A DNA stretch of 64,000 nt from Lachnospiraceae bacterium AC3007 (GTDB lineage: Bacteria; Bacillota; Clostridia; Lachnospirales; Lachnospiraceae): positions 63,188 to 127,187 of the forward strand of contig KK211273.1 in assembly GCA_000621405.1 (NCBI GenBank), written 5' to 3'. Below, piece by piece: positions 27,130 through 36,573 of the stretch. The first letter of the stretch is position 1. The number at the start of each line of letters is the position of its first letter. The notes below the pieces were generated by a model. That model saw only the letters and a program-made list of their open reading frames with translations, was not told where the DNA came from and ran no database searches. The position numbers were made by a program, and so were the translations under genes.

Positions 27130-28885
27130 GCAGATATCCTCCCACGGTCACGAATGCGCCGCCGTCTTCTTTATTTCCGAAATCAAATACAAAGGGAATG
27201 CCGTCCAGAAGGTACAGTCTTATGAAGATATTGAGTATACCCATCCCTTCTATCTTAAGGCTCGGAAGTACTCCGCTTGCCAATATCTCATCCATGTTCT
27301 TCCTGAGATTTTTATCAACCTCGGGATCAAAACCGGGCCCGTTGTCCGATACGGTCATATGCCACTCGTCGTTTTCAAGTCCGCCTTCCACCCTTATCTC
27401 CCACGGCGCACGGTGGGTCATGACAGCCTTCACGGCGTTCTCCACAAGGAGCTGTATGCAAAGCTTCGGAACCATGCAGTCCAGGATGTCATCGGATATA
27501 TCATAGGAATAATCTAGACCTTCTCCGAATCTCCTGCCGATGCACCTGAGGTAGCGGTCCACCTGCTCCATCTCCTCCTCCACTCTGATACGCATCTCGC
27601 GGTTGGAGGATATGTATCTCAGTATCGACGTGATGTCCTCGCACATCTCCGACACCTGATCCGTCATGCCGCTGTCCGCCATCTCTCCTATCATGGTCAG
27701 GGAATTGAAGAGGAAATGCGGGTTCATCTGCGACTGCAGCGCCAGCATCTGGGCCTGCATCTCCTGCTCCTTCAGCGTGAGCATCGTCTTTGTAGCGTTC
27801 TCCTGCGACTGTATGCTCTCATTTATGCTGTCCCTCAGAGTGTCGATCTCGAGCACTCCCGAGTCTTTCAGCTCAAGAGGCGTGAACTGTTCTTTTTCGC
27901 TATCGGACAGAAAAGCATATATCCTTCGTATCGGGTCGCTCAGCTGCCTAGAGAGCATCGAGGACAGTAATACGCATATGATGAGTATGAGGGCTTCCGC
28001 TACTGCAACAGGAATGAAGGATCTGTATACCGGCTCCATGAAGATTGCGTCATCCACAGCCATTGCCACGGTAAGCCCGTCCTCTTCATCCTCCGAGAAG
28101 CAGAGGTACTGCTTCTTGCCGGTATAGGTGTTGAGTATCTCTCCGCTGCCCCTGTCTTTATAGGAATAATACGGAAAGACCGCATCCTCCGGATACACCT
28201 GTCTCCCGTCCTGATCGTATACCGCTATCACGGGCTGAAGGGTGATCACCTGATCCTTAAGCGGGCCGAATATCTCATCATAATATGCTTTCACTTCCAT
28301 GAAGCCGAGAGGCGTATGATAATCCCCGTAAAACATCCGGCAGAGTGAGAAGTACATAGTCTGATCATCCACTCCGGCTCCCCTGGATGCCTGTATGTCC
28401 TGCGCCGGAGCATATATATATTTCTTGCCGGCCCTGGCTTCGGTCTTGTCATACCAGGCTCTGTCCTTCACGCTCCCTGACAGCTCGCCGTTATAATTGC
28501 CGATGCCGTAGCCGCCTTCCCCGGTATCATAGATATTGAACTGTCTGTTGGAGAAATCAAAACCTTTGAGCAGGATCATGATCCCTCCGAGCTCCTGCCT
28601 GGCTTTCAGCTTCTCAAAGGATGACTCTGCGTTCATGTACCTTGTGAAGCTGTCTTTTAATTCAGAGGATGCGATGGAATAGAGGAGTATGGTATCCATC
28701 TCCTTTACCTTCTGCCCAAGACTTGCAGCCGCGGCATCGCAGGAAGAGCGCATGTCACGTGTCGCGATATTCTTCAATGTCCTGTAATGCAGGATGGAGA
28801 AGGTCACGGAGATGAGCACCAGTGTAAGGATGGAGAGGGCCAGGAGCGCGCCCAGCAGGATTATATGTATACTCTTCTTTTTCAT
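27107..28885 (-). CDS. yesM: Sensor histidine kinase, YesM type
   Basis: 592 residues from ATG 28885 (a GTG two codons upstream is the alternative). Membrane segment at about 6-30, an extracytoplasmic sensor of about 260 residues, a second membrane segment near 292-316, HAMP, then the His_kinase motif NPHFLFNSLTMIGE with the phospho-His near residue 390, and an HATPase domain with DNGPGFDP. No ribosome binding site is evident before the start; a TATAAT lies close upstream, so the message may be nearly leaderless. It is paired with YesN and divergent from nothing: the 240-bp repeat element lies just upstream. Confidence 0.92.
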   Translation of the reverse strand: MKKKSIHIILLGALLALSILTLVLISVTFSILHYRTLKNIATRDMRSSCDAAAASLGQKVKEMDTILLYSIASSELKDSFTRYMNAESSFEKLKARQELGGIMILLKGFDFSNRQFNIYDTGEGGYGIGNYNGELSGSVKDRAWYDKTEARAGKKYIYAPAQDIQASRGAGVDDQTMYFSLCRMFYGDYHTPLGFMEVKAYYDEIFGPLKDQVITLQPVIAVYDQDGRQVYPEDAVFPYYSYKDRGSGEILNTYTGKKQYLCFSEDEEDGLTVAMAVDDAIFMEPVYRSFIPVAVAEALILIICVLLSSMLSRQLSDPIRRIYAFLSDSEKEQFTPLELKDSGVLEIDTLRDSINESIQSQENATKTMLTLKEQEMQAQMLALQSQMNPHFLFNSLTMIGEMADSGMTDQVSEMCEDITSILRYISSNREMRIRVEEEMEQVDRYLRCIGRRFGEGLDYSYDISDDILDCMVPKLCIQLLVENAVKAVMTHRAPWEIRVEGGLENDEWHMTVSDNGPGFDPEVDKNLRKNMDEILASGVLPSLKIEGMGILNIFIRLYLLDGIPFVFDFGNKEDGGAFVTVGGYLHDKDRPL

Positions 28886-28916
28886 TATCACATATTATAT
28901 ATCAAGATCTGTTTCT

Positions 28917-29156
28917 CGCATGAGATGCATACCGTCGGGCTTAAGCGCAAGGTGCGTCGTCGCATGAGATACATGCCGTCGGGCGCATTAGCGCATAATT
29001 ATGCATTAAGTGTGTCGGCGCATGAGTGCATGCCTGGCGGGCGCATTTGCGCATCTTTATCGACGCCACTCGCGCTTGGCGCTCGTAAACGGCGTTCAAA
29101 ATATGCCAAAGGGCATATTTTGCAGCGCTTAAGCCCGACGGCATGTACCTCATGCG
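28917..29156. repeat. Composite palindromic (MITE-like) element
   Basis: Three direct copies of a ~33-bp motif starting CGCATGAG (28917-28948, 28961-28994, 29019-29052) are followed by an inverted copy at 29125-29156 (ending CTCATGCG), so the outer ends form terminal inverted repeats sharing CCGTCGGGCTTAAGCGC. Inside lie a palindrome CACTCGCGCTTGGCGCTCGT (29067-29086) also found at the tRNA-Pro locus, and a hairpin at 29098-29121. The 298-base gap between yesM and the GH31 gene holds this and no credible gene. Confidence 0.8.
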
Positions 29157-29189
29157 AAGACACATGTTTCACAAGAGCCCGGCGGGATA

Positions 29190-31628
29190 CTACGTTATCA
29201 GTGTTATTTTCTCTCCCGTATACTCGGTATCCATCCTGTATTCCCCGTCCACATATATCCTGATGCTGCGCGTCTCCTTCATGCCTGCAAAGTGCCCGCG
29301 CCGCTCACCGATGGTGAGCGTTGCATCGTCGTCCGACCATGCAAGATGCACAGTCTCATATTCACCGCGCTCGTAAGCATAGTCGTCTCCGGCATCATCA
29401 TAGAAGGTGAACTCTCCGTCGCTTCCGGTAAAGACATGCAGTTCAAGAGGCTCCTCGTTCTCTTCCATGGCGTATGTAAGACCCTGTCTCATGGGTATGA
29501 TACTCCCGGATGATACAAAGACCGGTATGGAATCTATCTCGGCAGACACTCTTACAGTGCTCCCGCCGGTATATTTTTTGTTGTCCCTTGTATCGTACCA
29601 TATGCGTCCTTCGGGCAGGTAGCACTCCCATGTCTTCTCTTCGTCGATCGCACTGCTTTCCGCCTCATAGTACATCGGACTTGTCACGGGACAGATGAGC
29701 AGGTTCCTTCCGAACATGAACTCCTGTGAGATCGAAGCCGCCCTCTTATCCTCAGGAAAATCAAAGAGCAGGCTCCTCATGATCGTATCGGACTGAAGAC
29801 GCACCGCGCCTGCTAGCGAATAGATATAAGGCATAAGGGCGTACCTCAGTTTTATCGCACCTGCTATAGCATCATAGAAGGGCTCTCCCTCGCTCCCGAA
29901 ATTCCATATCTCCCTCGGAGTATCCGTTCCGTGAGATCTGAACATGGGAAGGAATGCGCCCATCTGAAGCCAGCGCACATAGAGCTCGCAGTAGCCTTTG
30001 TCCTTCACTCCTTCATCATACACTCCCTGCCAGAACCACTTGGGCGTGGGATCGTTGCCGCAGCCGCAGCCGCGGTTCTGCCACTTACGTCCCACAGTGA
30101 AGAATCCTCCTATATCCAGTGTCCAGTAGGGATAACCGGACAGGCTCATATTTAAGCCTTCCGTGATCTGCCGCTTCAGTGTCTCCCAGGATGCGCATGT
30201 GTCTCCTGACCAGAGCATTGCTGCGTATCTCTGCCCGGATGCATATCCCGATCTTGTGAGGTTCAATACTCTCTTTTCTTCGGTGGTATTCCGCTGATTC
30301 TCAAATATACCCTTCGCGTGAGCCAGCGCATAGGCATTGGCCTTTTCGGGAGGAAGGTATTTCTTGTGCTCTTCTCCCACGATCTGATATCTCTTCCACG
30401 GCTCGCGTTTGATCTCTCCTCCCCAGTCGGGCCCCGAGAAGGGCTCGGTGGAATCGCACCAGAAGGAATCAAAGCCCTTGTCAAAGAGTCCTTCCTTCAC
30501 CTGCTTCCAGTAGACTTCTCTTGCATTCCCGTCGAAAGCATCGTATGTCGCAAGATCATTTAAGAGCTGTCCTTTCGCCATGAATTCATCATAATTCTCT
30601 GTACCGGAATTCATATTCGGCCAGACCGATACCATGGTATGGACGTTCATCTCATGGAGCTTTTCCGAGCATTCCTTCATGTTGCCGTAACGCACGGGAT
30701 CAAGGATCTTATTGCCCCACTTGTCCTTCTCCCAGGTATTCCAGTCCTGCACGATGCAGTCGATGGGTATGCCAAGTTCCCTGTATCGTCCCGCCGTCTC
30801 CACCAGCTCGTCCGCAGTGTAATACTGCTCCTTGGACTGTACATATCCGTATGCCCACTTCGGGAGCATGGCGGCATCTCCCGTAAGATACCTGAAGCCG
30901 CGGATGATCTCATCCACGCTGTCTCCCGCCACCATGTAATAGTCGAGATAAGGTATCGCATCAAAAAACATATAGGATCCGTTCTCGGTGTCCGAGAAGG
31001 TCATAAGGCTCGTGCAGTCAAAGAAGATCCCATACCCTTTATCGGACACGAACATAGGCATTGGTATGCGCATATTATGCTGATACATATACTGTACATG
31101 TCCTCTGTAGTCGTATATCCCTTCTTCGGCCTGGCCCAGTCCGAAGATATGCTCATCGGGAGCAAAGCAGAAATGAAGTCTTCCCTGCCATGCTTTATGG
31201 TCCTCTTCCTCCTTCAGATTGCGGATGAAATTCCTCTCGCCGTCCACAGTCTTCACCCGGTCTATGACAGGCGCTTCACCGCCCGTTGTATATTTCATCA
31301 CCGGTATCTGGGTGAATTCCTTACGGCCCTCTCTGAGAAGTATCTCTTCCCGGTCAGTACATGACCAGGAAATCACAAGTCCTTTTACGGACACCGATGC
31401 CCTGATCCTTCCGCCGCTTATCATCACAGCGTCTTCAGTCTCTTCGCAGGCAGCCGAAGTTTCCTTTGATGCCTCCTGCGCTCTTTGATCGGTCAGCATC
31501 GACTCCTCTGCCTCAAAGGGCGCCGGCGCAAACCTGCAGCGCATTATGTTCTCTTTTATATATGTAAGTTCAATTCTCTCTCCGTCCTGCTCCATCGTGA
31601 CGGAGGCTTTGTTTTTTGTAACAGTCAC
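29190..31628 (-). CDS. GH31 alpha-glucosidase / alpha-xylosidase
   Basis: 812 residues from a GTG at 31628, which overlaps the AraC stop (GTGA) and follows AAAGGAG; the longer frame to 31718 is a shadow inside the AraC gene. Catalytic features: nucleophile Asp392 in FWCDSTEPFSGPDWGG and acid/base Asp476 in LWSGDTCASWE, with the aromatic-rich YPYWTLDIGGF after it. The nucleophile context (D-S/T-E-P) resembles Bacteroides alpha-xylosidases. No signal peptide, so intracellular action on imported oligosaccharide is likely, matching the transporter block. C-terminal beta domains include a DUF5110-like end (VFTGSDGEFTFYDDAGDDY). Confidence 0.93.
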   Translation of the reverse strand: MTVTKNKASVTMEQDGERIELTYIKENIMRCRFAPAPFEAEESMLTDQRAQEASKETSAACEETEDAVMISGGRIRASVSVKGLVISWSCTDREEILLREGRKEFTQIPVMKYTTGGEAPVIDRVKTVDGERNFIRNLKEEEDHKAWQGRLHFCFAPDEHIFGLGQAEEGIYDYRGHVQYMYQHNMRIPMPMFVSDKGYGIFFDCTSLMTFSDTENGSYMFFDAIPYLDYYMVAGDSVDEIIRGFRYLTGDAAMLPKWAYGYVQSKEQYYTADELVETAGRYRELGIPIDCIVQDWNTWEKDKWGNKILDPVRYGNMKECSEKLHEMNVHTMVSVWPNMNSGTENYDEFMAKGQLLNDLATYDAFDGNAREVYWKQVKEGLFDKGFDSFWCDSTEPFSGPDWGGEIKREPWKRYQIVGEEHKKYLPPEKANAYALAHAKGIFENQRNTTEEKRVLNLTRSGYASGQRYAAMLWSGDTCASWETLKRQITEGLNMSLSGYPYWTLDIGGFFTVGRKWQNRGCGCGNDPTPKWFWQGVYDEGVKDKGYCELYVRWLQMGAFLPMFRSHGTDTPREIWNFGSEGEPFYDAIAGAIKLRYALMPYIYSLAGAVRLQSDTIMRSLLFDFPEDKRAASISQEFMFGRNLLICPVTSPMYYEAESSAIDEEKTWECYLPEGRIWYDTRDNKKYTGGSTVRVSAEIDSIPVFVSSGSIIPMRQGLTYAMEENEEPLELHVFTGSDGEFTFYDDAGDDYAYERGEYETVHLAWSDDDATLTIGERRGHFAGMKETRSIRIYVDGEYRMDTEYTGEKITLIT

Positions 31629-32500
31629 TTTTTGTTCTCCTTTGTTCCCTTGCCGGGCAGTGGTCCCACGTGCTTTTTGTACAGTCTGTAGAAATTCGAC
31701 ATGTTCCGGAAGCCGCACTCCATTGCAATGGACGACACGGATCTGTCCGTCGTAAGGAAGAGCTCCTGAACCTTATTAAGTCTGAGCTTTGTCACGTATT
31801 CGCTGAAGCCTCTTCCAGTGACGCTCTTGAAGTAGCTGCTGAAATAGTTCGGGCTCATGTAAGCGCGGGATGCCACGTCTTCCAGAGCCAGCGCATCCGA
31901 GTAATGAGAGTTGATGTAATATATCGCCTGCTCCAGTCTCTTCATGGAGCGTTTCTTCTCGGTCAGGCTGATATCCGTGGAGGGATTCTCGTTTTCGTAA
32001 TGCCTTATGAGGAGAGTGATTATCCTGACAAGGTCAGCCTTTATCATCCCCTCATATCCCTTCTCCTTGTGCCTTGATTCTCCAGCTATGTCCTCCATTA
32101 TCTCGCGGATATAGTCGGTCCTTTCGTCGCTTGCGGATATGAGATTCCTGAAGTGGCTTCCCAGATAAAAGAACGGCTTCATGTAGCCGTCATCGGATGA
32201 CCTCATCGGATCCGATACCACTTCCGGCGCGAAGGTGAGCACCAGTACATCCATGCTCCTCTCCGTCACGATCCATCCGTGAGGTTCCACCTGATTGAAT
32301 ATGATGATATCGCCGGGCTCCACATCATAGCTTATCCCGTTGATGAAGTAAGTGCCGAATCCCGCCTCCACATAGGTGATCTCGCAGAAATCATGGTAAT
32401 GAAACCACTCCGGATCATTGTCCTGCTCCAGAAGTGTCAGTTTCCTTATAAGTACCGGGAATCCCTTTGGAAGTTTTGTTTCGTCCTTGCATATTACCAT
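31625..32500 (-). CDS. AraC family transcriptional regulator
   Basis: 291 residues from ATG 32500 (GGAGG upstream; the frame to 32530 is not used). N-terminal cupin-like ligand-binding domain (FHYHDFCEITYVEAGFGTYF, YDVEPGDIIIFNQVEPHGW), C-terminal AraC double helix-turn-helix (about 190-285: ALALEDVASRAYMSPNYFSS, and IAMECGFRNMSNFYRLYKKH). Translationally coupled to the GH31 gene, so it probably controls use of the same sugar. Confidence 0.92.
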   Translation of the reverse strand: MVICKDETKLPKGFPVLIRKLTLLEQDNDPEWFHYHDFCEITYVEAGFGTYFINGISYDVEPGDIIIFNQVEPHGWIVTERSMDVLVLTFAPEVVSDPMRSSDDGYMKPFFYLGSHFRNLISASDERTDYIREIMEDIAGESRHKEKGYEGMIKADLVRIITLLIRHYENENPSTDISLTEKKRSMKRLEQAIYYINSHYSDALALEDVASRAYMSPNYFSSYFKSVTGRGFSEYVTKLRLNKVQELFLTTDRSVSSIAMECGFRNMSNFYRLYKKHVGPLPGKGTKENKK

Positions 32501-32578
32501 GAAAAATGCACCTCCGATCAATCTTATCATAGATGATCGGAAGGTGCACAGAAATAAAGGGGAGTCAGTAATTATCCA

Positions 32579-33946
32579 TCAGCCTTTTAACACCTTATAG
32601 CCCATATACCGCGCAAGTTCTTCGAGCTCCTTCTCATAATCACCGAAGATGAGCACCTGGTGATGACCGAAGCCGGCAAGATTATGCATATATGTCCTGG
32701 CATCATCCATCTGTATATAGTAATAAGGACTGCAGTATACTTCGTCATACTCGGTGCGGATCACCTCTCCTGTCTTGACACAGATGGTATCTCCCGCAGG
32801 ATTGAAGCGGCCTAGCGTCACCTTGTCCTGCTCATTCTCCGTGAAGTCAACCTGCAGTTTGCCGCCGAAGCCCTGTCCGGTGAATGCCCAGAGTTTGTAA
32901 TTGAGCGGCTTTGTCCCGTAGCCGTTCATCTGCAGAGCCGGGACCGCATGATGTATGCGGAGCAGCTCATCCGTCTCATGATTTGGATTGCCCATGAAGC
33001 AGGGACGCTTCGCCGTATACTGCATGATGCACATTGCCATGAGAGCATTGAGATCCTCTTCGCATCCGCTCGGTATGCCTTCGTCCTTCATGATCGAATG
33101 GCACATGCAGGGCGTGAACTTGCGGTTCTGCGGTATCTCGGATGTGCAGAGCTCGTGACATGCAGTCGTGAAAGCATTGCACTGATACACATCCATCATC
33201 TTCTTAGCGGCAAGGTAATACTTGATGTCATTGATGAACCATTCTGTATTGACCTTCGTCTCCTTCGACCCGTTGATGATCCTGTCCGCGATGGGTTTCG
33301 CTTCCTCATCGGTTATCTGATCCATGTATTTCGTGATCTCATAGAACGGGAGCTTGATGACCTCAAGACCGTACTTCTGTCTCAGCACCTCGGGATCCCT
33401 TATAAGGCTCTGTATGCCGAATGTCGGCTGTGCCGCTGCCGAGAGGCAGAGAACTCTGGTGCAGGCCACTGCCTTTCTCACCCACAGATAATGCAGTATC
33501 TCATTCAGATCCTGCATATCCATAGCCACATATGCCTCGACTCCTATGCTCCTGCAGTATGCGGCAAAATCAATTCCCTCATTGCCGTTCTGCATCACGA
33601 CGACGGGCTTTTTATATCTCTCAAGCTTCGGTATGCGCCATCCCATGCAGAGGAAGATGTCAGCCCTGTCCAGATCCTGCTCTATCTCCGCGTATTTCTC
33701 CTCGGTGACAACAAATTTCTCTTCATATCTGCAGTCGATCATGGGCATAAGCTCGACTTCATCTATGACATTCTTTAGCTCCTCCTCCATCTGGCGGAAG
33801 TACTTATCCGCAGCCGCAGCCTCGGCCTCCTTCGTCATGTCCTCCTTATGTCCTGCCCTGCAGGGACCCTCCCAGAAGTGGGAGTGCACGAGACACCCTA
33901 CGATGGGCCGCACCACGAGCTTTTCTTCCATAGCCGGTTTTTTCAT
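32579..33946 (-). CDS. L-fucose/L-arabinose isomerase-like protein
   Basis: 455 residues from ATG 33946 (GGAGGGAACAGG upstream). The sequence has the look of the sugar-isomerase AraA/FucI fold: RPIVGCLVHSHFWEGPCRAG, MPMIDCRYEEKFVVTEE, a GF-rich end AFTGQGFGGKLQVDFTE, and a C-terminal LAGFGHHQVLIFGDYEKE. Such proteins convert aldoses to ketoses using a divalent metal, but several relatives are uncharacterised and I cannot confirm the metal ligands. It lies downstream of the AraC gene in the wrong order for a joint operon (its promoter is in 33947-33980). Confidence 0.7.
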   Translation of the reverse strand: MKKPAMEEKLVVRPIVGCLVHSHFWEGPCRAGHKEDMTKEAEAAAADKYFRQMEEELKNVIDEVELMPMIDCRYEEKFVVTEEKYAEIEQDLDRADIFLCMGWRIPKLERYKKPVVVMQNGNEGIDFAAYCRSIGVEAYVAMDMQDLNEILHYLWVRKAVACTRVLCLSAAAQPTFGIQSLIRDPEVLRQKYGLEVIKLPFYEITKYMDQITDEEAKPIADRIINGSKETKVNTEWFINDIKYYLAAKKMMDVYQCNAFTTACHELCTSEIPQNRKFTPCMCHSIMKDEGIPSGCEEDLNALMAMCIMQYTAKRPCFMGNPNHETDELLRIHHAVPALQMNGYGTKPLNYKLWAFTGQGFGGKLQVDFTENEQDKVTLGRFNPAGDTICVKTGEVIRTEYDEVYCSPYYYIQMDDARTYMHNLAGFGHHQVLIFGDYEKELEELARYMGYKVLKG

Positions 33947-33980
33947 TACCTGTTCCCTCCATATATACATTTTTTTATAG

Positions 33981-34020
33981 AAAAGACCTTCGATGACTTC
34001 ATTGTATGCCATCGAAGGTC
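33981..34020 (-). terminator. Rho-independent terminator after the cysteine-desulfurase operon
   Basis: Stem of 11 base pairs: GACCTTCGATG (33985-33995) and CATCGAAGGTC (34010-34020), 14-base loop, followed on the minus strand by TTTTCTAT and an A/T-rich run. It lies 38 bases after the stop of the gene at 34059-34355. Confidence 0.8.
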
Positions 34021-34058
34021 CTGCTTCCTCACTTTTCTTTATCAAAATGTGTACTTTC

Positions 34059-34355
34059 TTACGATGATCTTTCTCCGTTTATCAATCCGATCAGTCTCTC
34101 CATCTCCTCCTTATGATCCCTGTGCACCGCAAAACGAAAGAAACTGTCACCTTTTACACCCTTTATGATATATGTATGATACTCGATCTTAAAGAAGGGC
34201 TTCTTCAGCTGCTTCATGTAAAGAAAAGACCCCTCCGCCAGGCGCAGCTGCTCTATATCGCTGTCCTCAAGCGGCTCTTCGGTCAGAAGGTCAAAGGCTT
34301 CCCAGCCGGACTCCGTGCAGGCTTCAAGTGACTTTCTTCTGTCTTTTATCCTCAT
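34059..34355 (-). CDS. Small protein of unknown function
   Basis: 98 residues starting MRIKDRRKSLEACTESGWEA after GGAGGGAGATGA. Charged, no membrane segment. The middle reads as alternating strands (FFKIEYHTYIIKGVKGDSFF), with a C-terminal helix (HKEEMERLIGLINGE). I do not recognise the family. Last gene of the DUF4910-MaoC-sirtuin-RfbG-desulfurase operon and 20 bases after the desulfurase, so a link with sulfur transfer or with the sugar pathway is possible but unsupported. Confidence 0.55.
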   Translation of the reverse strand: MRIKDRRKSLEACTESGWEAFDLLTEEPLEDSDIEQLRLAEGSFLYMKQLKKPFFKIEYHTYIIKGVKGDSFFRFAVHRDHKEEMERLIGLINGERSS

Positions 34356-34375
34356 TCATCTCCCTCCAGCAGCAA

Positions 34376-35500
34376 TCATGCCATCTCCCGCAGCGCTGCG
34401 ATCAGAGCATCGACATCTTCCTTTTCATTGAAATAAGAGAAGCTGACTCTTAACGTCCCCTTATTGCCGCTGCCGATATGCTCATGGATGAGCGGAGCGC
34501 AGTGCAGGCCCGCTCTTGTCACGATCCCGAAGCTGTTCTGAAGGATATATGCTATATCCGACGGCGGAAGGATGCCTGATGTGAAGCTGACTAAAGGACC
34601 TCTGTCCTTTAGATACTTCCCGAATATCCTGATGCCGTCTGTCTTCTCAAGCTCCGATATCAGACAGTCGGTAAGCTGTCTTTCTTTCTCCCGGATGCTG
34701 TCCACTCCTGTGTCAGAGACCCATCGCAAAGCTTCCGACAGCACTTCTGTCCCGGGGTAGTTCAAAGTCCCGGCCTCATATTCGTATGTATCTTCATCAT
34801 ACAGAAGGCGGCTTGAATCAAAGCCTGTCCCACCGTACTTCAGAGGTCTTATCTTTATGCCGTCCCTCACATAATATCCTCCGGTACCCTGAGGCCCCAT
34901 GAGAGATTTGTGTCCCGTAAAGGCCAGCGCATCCACACCCCACTCATCTGCTTTTATCTCCATGCAGCCGGCACTCTGCGATACATCGAGTATATAGATG
35001 AGTCCGTATCTTTTTGCGATCTCTCCGAAAGCTCCTGCGTCCTGTATGGCGCCCGTCACGTTAGAGCAGTGATTCAGTATGAAGGCGGCAAAGTCTCCGT
35101 TCTTTGCTTTTTCTTCAAGCGATTCGGGAGATACTGTCCCGTTTTCGTCACAGGGCAGAAGGACGGGACTTCCGCCTATACCGGGAAGATTATAAAGCGG
35201 CCGCAGAACACTGTTGTGCTCCGTGGCCGTGGTGATGATGCGGGAGGCTTCGATGCCAAGCCCCGCTATTATGGCATTAAGTCCCTCGGTGGATCCCGAG
35301 GTAAAATATATCCTGTCCGTGTCTGCTATCCCGAGAAGACGGCCAAGCCTCTTCCTGCAGCAGCTTAAGATGTCTGCGCCGTCTGCATCCGCAGAGCTCC
35401 TGAACTGTCCCGAGGGAAGCTCCCGTATCGCCTTCTGCCAGGCATTTATCACTGCATCCGGCTTGGGATATGAAGTTGCGGCATTATTGAGATATACCAT
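34376..35500 (-). CDS. Cysteine desulfurase family protein (class V aminotransferase fold)
   Basis: 374 residues. PLP Lys198 in FTGHKSLMGPQGTGG; N-terminal YLNNAATSYPKPDAV; catalytic Cys near 333 in VTRAGLHCAPLIHEHIG. The pattern agrees with the TIGR01977-type desulfurase family of clostridia, which removes sulfur or selenium from cysteine-type substrates. No IscU/SufU scaffold lies beside it. In a sugar operon a sulfur donor role is possible, but this family is also found alone. Confidence 0.88.
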   Translation of the reverse strand: MVYLNNAATSYPKPDAVINAWQKAIRELPSGQFRSSADADGADILSCCRKRLGRLLGIADTDRIYFTSGSTEGLNAIIAGLGIEASRIITTATEHNSVLRPLYNLPGIGGSPVLLPCDENGTVSPESLEEKAKNGDFAAFILNHCSNVTGAIQDAGAFGEIAKRYGLIYILDVSQSAGCMEIKADEWGVDALAFTGHKSLMGPQGTGGYYVRDGIKIRPLKYGGTGFDSSRLLYDEDTYEYEAGTLNYPGTEVLSEALRWVSDTGVDSIREKERQLTDCLISELEKTDGIRIFGKYLKDRGPLVSFTSGILPPSDIAYILQNSFGIVTRAGLHCAPLIHEHIGSGNKGTLRVSFSYFNEKEDVDALIAALREMA

Positions 35501-35513
35501 CTGCCGTTCCGGT

Positions 35514-36572
35514 TCAGCTCAGATATTCTTTGATCTGAGAATCCATGACGCTTCCGACATCTCCGCCTTCAAGGAAGATCTTTGTCCACTCGGTGATCTT
35601 TTCCATGGTCTTATCAAGATCCCATTTGGGCTTCCAGCCAAACACGCTCTTTATAAGAGAGCAGTCGAGTCTCAGGAAATTCGCTTCGTGAGGGCCGCCG
35701 TCACCTTCGCATCTGAAAGATGCCTTTTTGTCTGTGCCGAGACTGTTCCATTTTTCGCAGAAAAGCTTTACGAGCTCTCCCGTCTCGTAGCATCCGTCGT
35801 CGTTCGGTCCCACGTTGTAGGAGCCTGCCTTAGAAGGATCCTCATACTGGGACGCCGCTATCATGAGATATGCGCATACGGGCTCGAGCACATGCTGGTA
35901 AGGCCTTGTGGAATGAGGATTCCGGATCACGACTTCCTCTCCTGCCTCCAGTGCTCTCACGCAGTCCGGGATGATGCGGTCTGTCGCAAAGTCGCCTCCG
36001 CCGAGCACATTGCCTGCGCGGCAGGTACTTATTGCCACATCGCGGTCTGCAAAAAAAGACTTCTTATAAGAGCTCGTGACAAGCTCGGAACAGGACTTCG
36101 AATTGGAATAAGGATCATATCCGTTCAGTTCCTCATTCTCCCTGTAGCCCCACTGCCATTCCCTGTTCAGATAGACCTTGTCGGTAGTCACGTTCACAAA
36201 GGATCTCACACAGTCCGTAAGCCTTACACACTCGAGCACATTGACCGTGCCCATCACATTGGTCCCATATGTGAGCACAGGGTCCTTGTAGGATTCCCTG
36301 ACGATGGGCTGTGCTGCCATATGTATCACGATCTCAGGCTTTGTCTTTTCAAAGACTTCCTTAAGATGCCCAAGATCTCTTACATCGCCTTCGATATGCT
36401 CTATATCCTTTGCAAGCCCTGCAAGCTCAAAGAGTGACGGATCTTCAGGTTCCAGGGCATAGCCTGTGACTTTGGCGCCTGCGTTGACAAGCACCCTGCA
36501 CATCCAGGAGCCTTTGAATCCTGTATGACCCGTAATCAGTACTTTTTTGTCCTTATAGAAATCCATGAACAT
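35514..36572 (-). CDS. rfbG: CDP-glucose 4,6-dehydratase
   Basis: 352 residues. Rossmann motif GHTGFKGSW near 15-23, conserved APEP-like segment VIHMAAQPIVRESYKDP near 75, and the catalytic YxxxK region (YDPYSNSKSCSELVTSSY near 155). It makes CDP-4-keto-6-deoxyglucose from CDP-glucose. The cytidylyltransferase (rfbF) and the next enzyme (rfbH) are 11-17 kb away at 44-53 kb, so the pathway is split between two minus-strand blocks. Start: ATG 36572 (GAGG 12 bases upstream) or 36566. It follows the sirtuin stop by one base. Confidence 0.92.
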   Translation of the reverse strand: MFMDFYKDKKVLITGHTGFKGSWMCRVLVNAGAKVTGYALEPEDPSLFELAGLAKDIEHIEGDVRDLGHLKEVFEKTKPEIVIHMAAQPIVRESYKDPVLTYGTNVMGTVNVLECVRLTDCVRSFVNVTTDKVYLNREWQWGYRENEELNGYDPYSNSKSCSELVTSSYKKSFFADRDVAISTCRAGNVLGGGDFATDRIIPDCVRALEAGEEVVIRNPHSTRPYQHVLEPVCAYLMIAASQYEDPSKAGSYNVGPNDDGCYETGELVKLFCEKWNSLGTDKKASFRCEGDGGPHEANFLRLDCSLIKSVFGWKPKWDLDKTMEKITEWTKIFLEGGDVGSVMDSQIKEYLS

Positions 36573-36573
36573 G

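Noticed and set aside
28787-29263. Open frames across the 28.9-kb repeat element
   Set aside because: Coding would be made of repeated palindromes; there is no start context and no protein-like composition.
31629-31718. GH31 start at 31718
   Set aside because: The extra 30 codons are the AraC gene in another frame; a GTG with AAAGGAG at 31628 is better.
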